Assembly: GCA_020636225.1 (NCBI GenBank)
Contig: JACJYI010000002.1
Span: 620,001 to 684,000 of the forward strand
Direction of reading: 5' to 3'
Length of the DNA: 64,000 nucleotides
From: Lewinellaceae bacterium
Lineage (GTDB): Bacteria > Bacteroidota > Bacteroidia > Chitinophagales > Saprospiraceae
A model generated the notes under the pieces. That model made no database searches, was not told the DNA's origin, and worked only from the letters and a program-made list of their open reading frames with translations. Shown here in pieces: positions 60,409 through 64,000 of the stretch (position 1 is the first letter of the stretch; every line of letters starts with the position of its first letter). The position numbers and the translations under genes were made by a program.

Positions 60409-60983
60409 AGGTGGAGTTGTCCATAATAGATGCTGATATCCCGATATAATCTCAGAATGCCCCAGCCAACCAGACATCCCAGCAGGGTACCACCGAGAAT
60501 ATCCAACGGAAAATGCACTCCGACATAGATCTGACTGATCGAAATCACACCTGCCCAGAGTAGCCAAAGCCATCTGGTCTTCTTGCGTTTCCGGCTGAAT
60601 GTGCCCATCAGAAAAACAGCCAGGGCAAAATGGTTTGTTGCATGAGAAGAGGTAAAACTGTACCCCCCACCGCATCCGACCAAGGGTCGCACTTCCTCCA
60701 TCAATCCAGGAGTCCGACAGGGCCGAAGCCGTTCGACAACTGGCTTGACCACCTTGCTGCTCAGGGTATCCGACACGGTGACCAACATGGCCACAGCCAG
60801 AATGAAGCCCCAGAATACCTTTCGATGCTGGTACCAAACCGCTGCAAGCAGATAGACATAGAGTGGTGCCCAGAACAATTTGTTCCGGAACAATGGAAGA
60901 AGGAAATCCAGAAGATCACATGCCAAACCAAGGTGAATGGCCAGAAAAAGCGAGTGATCCAACTGCAGAAGTGCATCCATCAT
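60405..60983 (-). CDS. PAP2-family phosphatase
   Basis: A 192-residue membrane phosphatase with the three PAP2 motifs: KPVVERLRP, SFTSSHATNH and SQIYVGVHFPLDILGG. It likely removes phosphate from lipid substrates such as undecaprenyl diphosphate or phosphatidylglycerol phosphate on the outer side of the inner membrane. It overlaps the methyltransferase stop by one base and the ZIP start by 4 nt, so the three are one operon. Confidence 0.92.
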   Translation of the reverse strand: MMDALLQLDHSLFLAIHLGLACDLLDFLLPLFRNKLFWAPLYVYLLAAVWYQHRKVFWGFILAVAMLVTVSDTLSSKVVKPVVERLRPCRTPGLMEEVRPLVGCGGGYSFTSSHATNHFALAVFLMGTFSRKRKKTRWLWLLWAGVISISQIYVGVHFPLDILGGTLLGCLVGWGILRLYRDISIYYGQLHL

Positions 60984-61726
60984 CAGGTCGAAGATGAAGG
61001 TTTTCGGACAAAGAGAATCAACCGATCCGATTGATTGGGCTCAAAGGCTTCCAACTGGTGACTGCCAAAGACGGATTCCAGCTCCAGGCCTACCTGGTCA
61101 AACATGTGTTGAAAATCGGTGAGTTGAAAGGCCCTGACCTGTTCTTCAAAGGCAAGGGTTTGGTCCCCGTCACGGACATCGATCTGCTTGATGATGTATC
61201 CATCCCGCACGAATCGCTTGATCTGGAAATGCACAGCACCCTGATCCACACTGGCTTCCGGGACCAACCGGGCAATCACCTTGGCGCTATTCAGGAAATC
61301 CAGGACAAAATATCCACCCGGCTTGAGGGCAAGCTGAATGTTCCGCAGCGTTTGCAGATGCTCCTTTTCTGTCTTGAAATAGCCAAAGGAAGTGAAGAAA
61401 TTGAAAACGTAATCAAAGTAATTGGTCCGGAAAAGATGCCGCATGTCATGCTGGTAGAACGTCAGGTGTTCATGTTCGAACTGTCTGGCGTATGCGATGC
61501 TCGATGTGGAAATGTCAAGTCCGGTCACGTCATAACCAGCCCTGGACATATAGAGCGCATGTCGGCCACGACCACAAGCCAGATCAAGGATCGTCGCATA
61601 GGGTACAGGAGACAATCGCTTGAAGAGATTGTCGATCAACAGCCTGGCCTCATCATCATTGTGATGTTGGTAGAGCAAATGATAGTACGGTGAATCAAAC
61701 CAGTGTGTGAACCACTCTTTTCGCAT
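60983..61726 (-). CDS. Class I SAM-dependent methyltransferase
   Basis: A 247-residue methyltransferase with the SAM-binding ILDLACGRGRHALYMS (motif I) and VTGLDIS (motif II). Relatives begin WFxSPYYHLLY, so the ATG at 61726 (MRKEWFTHWFDSPYYHLLY) is preferred. A start at 61816 would add 30 unlikely residues, and a near -7 box (TAtcTTTA, 61747-61754, minus strand) lies inside that extension. The substrate is unknown. First gene of the unit with PAP2 and ZIP. Confidence 0.85.
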   Translation of the reverse strand: MRKEWFTHWFDSPYYHLLYQHHNDDEARLLIDNLFKRLSPVPYATILDLACGRGRHALYMSRAGYDVTGLDISTSSIAYARQFEHEHLTFYQHDMRHLFRTNYFDYVFNFFTSFGYFKTEKEHLQTLRNIQLALKPGGYFVLDFLNSAKVIARLVPEASVDQGAVHFQIKRFVRDGYIIKQIDVRDGDQTLAFEEQVRAFQLTDFQHMFDQVGLELESVFGSHQLEAFEPNQSDRLILFVRKPSSST

Positions 61727-61824
61727 AGCCTCCGGATCAGGGCCGGTAAAGATAACAAACATGGTATGCCGCAAGAGATCGGAGAGGCGCTGATTTTTGG
61801 TAATTTTACCGTTCATTTCAATTC

Positions 61825-63231
61825 ATGTCACTACTTGCATCTGTTTCAGGAATCCGCGGCACAATCGGAGGCTCCTCGGGTGAGAATCTGACACCGGAGG
61901 ACATCGTCCGGTTTACTGCTGCCTACGCTACCCTCCTCCGCGAGAGGGGGGCGGCACAGAAAGTCGTGGTCGGGCGCGATGGCCGAATCAGTGGACCGAT
62001 GGTGCAAGCCTTTGTCGTCCAGACATTGATGTCCATGGGAATCGATGTGATCGACCTGGGGCTGACCACCACACCTACCGTGGAAATTGCCGTGCCGGCA
62101 GAAAAGGCAGGAGGCGGCATCATCATTACGGCCAGTCACAATCCACGACAGTGGAATGCCCTGAAATTACTGAATGAGCGTGGCGAATTTCTTTCGGCAG
62201 AACGAGGTCAGGAATTGCTGGCCCTGGTCCAGGAAGGACAACTGAATTACCAGTCTGTCGACCAATTGGGACGTCACTTTCTGGCCGGCAATTACCTGGA
62301 TACCCATATCGATCAGATCCTCCATCTTCCTCATCTGAACCTCAAGGCCATCCGTGACCGTCAGTTTCATGTGGCCGTGGATGCGATCAACTCTTCCGGA
62401 GCCATTGCCATTCCCCGGTTGTTGGATGCCCTGGGGGCCACCTATACGGTGATCAACCAGGAAGTGACGGGCGAATTCGCACACAATCCCGAACCCCTGC
62501 CTGATCATCTGGTCGAGCTGCGTGAACTGGTCAGGAATGGCTCCTATGATCTGGGTATCGCCGTTGATCCCGATGTGGATCGACTGGCCCTGGTCGCAGA
62601 AGACGGCTCCTGGTTTGGCGAGGAATATACCCTGGTGGCTGCTGCCGATTTCTGGCTGAACCACCATCCGGGCCCGGTGGTCAGCAATCTATCCTCCTCA
62701 AGAGCACTTCGGGATCTGGCTGCCCGCTATGGCCAGAACTATGCAGCATCCGCTGTCGGCGAAGTCCATGTCGTGGAAAAAATGAAGGCAGTCCATGCGG
62801 TGATCGGAGGGGAAGGCAATGGCGGCGTGATCCTGCCTGACCTGCATTACGGGCGGGATGCCCTGGTGGGTATCGCCATCATCCTGGCCTTACTGAGTGA
62901 ACGAAAGACCAGCCTGTCTGACTTGAAACAGACGTATCCGCACTATGCCATGAGCAAGCAGAAAGTCGACCTGACAGAGGACTTGTCCTGGAATCTGGTT
63001 CTTTCGGAAGTCAGCACCCACTATTCACGGGGCGACCAGCAGACCATTGACGGACTGAAGATCGATCTGGAGGAAGGCTGGATCCATCTTCGAAAGAGCA
63101 ATACCGAACCAATCCTGCGCATTTATACGGAGGCAGCCAGTCAGGCACTGGCAGATCAGCTGGCCAATGAAACCGTCCAGCTGATCCAGTCCATCAGCCA
63201 TCGATCCGATTCCATGTCTGCCAGAACCTGA
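61825..63231 (+). CDS. glmM: Phosphohexomutase of the GlmM/phosphomannomutase family
   Basis: A 468-residue alpha-D-phosphohexomutase. The phosphoserine loop TASHNP, the metal loop DPDVDR, the sugar loop GGEGNGG and the phosphate-binding RKSNTEPILRIY are all present. In Bacteroidota this form is usually taken as phosphoglucosamine mutase (GlmM), making glucosamine 1-phosphate for peptidoglycan and LPS; phosphomannomutase activity is also possible. It starts 98 bp from the divergent methyltransferase gene. The class V aminotransferase gene begins 7 nt after it. Confidence 0.88.
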   Translation: MSLLASVSGIRGTIGGSSGENLTPEDIVRFTAAYATLLRERGAAQKVVVGRDGRISGPMVQAFVVQTLMSMGIDVIDLGLTTTPTVEIAVPAEKAGGGIIITASHNPRQWNALKLLNERGEFLSAERGQELLALVQEGQLNYQSVDQLGRHFLAGNYLDTHIDQILHLPHLNLKAIRDRQFHVAVDAINSSGAIAIPRLLDALGATYTVINQEVTGEFAHNPEPLPDHLVELRELVRNGSYDLGIAVDPDVDRLALVAEDGSWFGEEYTLVAAADFWLNHHPGPVVSNLSSSRALRDLAARYGQNYAASAVGEVHVVEKMKAVHAVIGGEGNGGVILPDLHYGRDALVGIAIILALLSERKTSLSDLKQTYPHYAMSKQKVDLTEDLSWNLVLSEVSTHYSRGDQQTIDGLKIDLEEGWIHLRKSNTEPILRIYTEAASQALADQLANETVQLIQSISHRSDSMSART

Positions 63232-63238
63232 ACGAACC

Positions 63239-64000
63239 ATGAATCAAGCCATTCAACCAGCAACCACACGGACCAGTTCCGAACCGGATAGCCCTCTCGA
63301 GGCATACTTCCATCGTTTCCGAGCGCATACCATCGGAATCGACCAACGGTACCCGACTCCGTACGGTGATGTCAATATGATCTACGCTGACTGGACGGCC
63401 AGTGGAAGGCTCTACCAGCCGATAGAAGATCGGATCGCCCACGACCTGGGGCCCTATCTGGGCAATACCCATACGGAAACCACCATCACCGGTAGCTCCA
63501 TGACCAAGGCCTACCATGCTGCCCGGATGCTCATCAAGAAACACGTTGGTGCTCTTCCTGAAGATATCCTGATCCCGACCGGCTCGGGTATGACAGGAGC
63601 GGTCAACAAGTTCCAGCGCATCCTGGGATTCAAGGTCCATGAGCGGTATCGCGATCAGATCCGGATCCCGGAATCCGATCGACCTGTGGTCTTTGTGACC
63701 CACATGGAACACCACTCCAACCAGACATCCTGGCTGGAAACCATTGCCGAGGTGATCCTCATCCCGCATCTGGAAAACGGCTTGATCGACCTGGATGGGT
63801 TCCGGAAGACGATTCTGCAGTATACCCACCGACAGGTGAAAATTGCCGCCGTCACGTCCTGCAGCAATGTCACCGGCATTCGCACACCGTATCATGATAT
63901 TGCCCGCATCATGCATGAACATGACGGATTGTGCTTTGTCGATTTTGCCTGCTCGGCTCCCTATATTGACATCAACATGCGGCCAGTTGATCCGCTGGAG
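63239..64000 (+). CDS. Class V aminotransferase-fold PLP enzyme, C-terminus off the window
   Basis: The first 254 codons are visible. Translation gives NMIYADWTASGRLYQPIED, GPYLGNTHTETT, a glycine-rich GSGMTGAVNK loop (PLP phosphate), FVTHMEHHSNQTSW, TSCSNVTGIRTP and CFVDFACSAPY, all as in the cysteine-desulfurase-like class V group. The PLP lysine lies beyond the end of the window. Relatives include cysteine desulfurases and other lyases; the exact reaction cannot be set from this part. It is probably co-transcribed with the phosphohexomutase gene, 7 nt upstream. Confidence 0.88.
   Translation, partial: MNQAIQPATTRTSSEPDSPLEAYFHRFRAHTIGIDQRYPTPYGDVNMIYADWTASGRLYQPIEDRIAHDLGPYLGNTHTETTITGSSMTKAYHAARMLIKKHVGALPEDILIPTGSGMTGAVNKFQRILGFKVHERYRDQIRIPESDRPVVFVTHMEHHSNQTSWLETIAEVILIPHLENGLIDLDGFRKTILQYTHRQVKIAAVTSCSNVTGIRTPYHDIARIMHEHDGLCFVDFACSAPYIDINMRPVDPLE

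Noticed and set aside
1..64000. tRNA, rRNA, CRISPR, insertion sequence, phage or integrase
   Set aside because: None seen. No tRNA T-loop pattern in the gaps, no spaced repeats, no transposase or recombinase motifs and no inverted repeats that flank genes.

Overview
The window is a piece of chromosome from a Bacteroidota bacterium, most likely class Saprospiria (Saprospiraceae-like) judging by gene content and a moderate GC content that I estimate by eye at about 54 percent. The evidence is a PorP/SprF protein, six secreted proteins with type IX secretion (T9SS) C-terminal sorting domains, three TonB-dependent receptors with N-terminal carboxypeptidase-regulatory-like domains, DUF5683 directly after parAB, and several copies of the Bacteroidota -7 promoter box TAnnTTTG just upstream of genes. 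The class assignment is inference. I see no rRNA, tRNA, insertion sequence, phage gene or CRISPR array. This is a dense core-genome region with some lineage-specific secreted and fused proteins.

Layout. 1-7038: partial kdsB, a LysM protein, a cystathionine beta-synthase-like enzyme, lolD, two GT4 glycosyltransferases and a DHBP synthase whose GTP cyclohydrolase II half is degenerate (RibBX-like). 7075-11186: PorP/SprF, a CRY-DASH photolyase, and three tightly packed lipoproteins (unknown, SCO1-like, cytochrome c). 11250-20363: a 1471-residue T9SS type B surface protein, a haem-binding-domain protein, and a minus-strand operon of a TonB receptor and a secreted peptidylarginine-deiminase-like enzyme. 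20478-26655: a MoxR-like AAA+ ATPase, ffh, mutS and a TerB-like protein. 26670-35201: a secreted M1 peptidase, a di-haem cytochrome c peroxidase, and a TonB receptor paired with a secreted alpha/beta-hydrolase that lacks its nucleophile. 35269-40792: the rimM/lipoprotein/mnmA operon, a D-serine dehydratase-like enzyme, a small Tudor-like protein and a thioredoxin lipoprotein.

40814-43228 encodes the oddest protein here: a TIR-like N-terminus, an acidic linker, TPR repeats and a complete short-chain dehydrogenase in one chain. 43225-48030 is a minus-strand operon (FMN reductase, lipB, unknown, thioesterase, BNR-propeller surface protein). 48131-51110 holds a UPF0173 hydrolase, parA, parB and DUF5683. 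51102-56475 holds a T9SS protein, a TonB receptor, a ferredoxin and formate-THF ligase. 56476-57056 is the only long non-coding stretch. It carries two promoter-like elements, and one of them drives what looks like a multi-hairpin RNA ending in a strong terminator just before a [2Fe-2S] ferredoxin and iscX. 57676-64000: kdsC, a UbiA prenyltransferase, maf, a minus-strand operon (methyltransferase, PAP2 phosphatase, ZIP transporter), a GlmM-type phosphohexomutase and a partial class V aminotransferase.

How the genes fit together. Envelope biogenesis is the main theme: Kdo synthesis (kdsB, kdsC), LolD, glycosyltransferases, GlmM, PAP2 and T9SS cargo. Others handle redox and Fe-S work (ferredoxins, IscX, SCO, cytochromes, cytochrome c peroxidase) and information processing (ffh, mutS, rimM, mnmA, parAB). 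Genes are packed very tightly, with many ATGA overlaps and five convergent pairs whose ends overlap or abut. The best candidates for new biology are the TIR/TPR/SDR fusion, the unassigned structured RNA, the TonB receptor/pseudo-hydrolase pair and the secreted deiminase operon.
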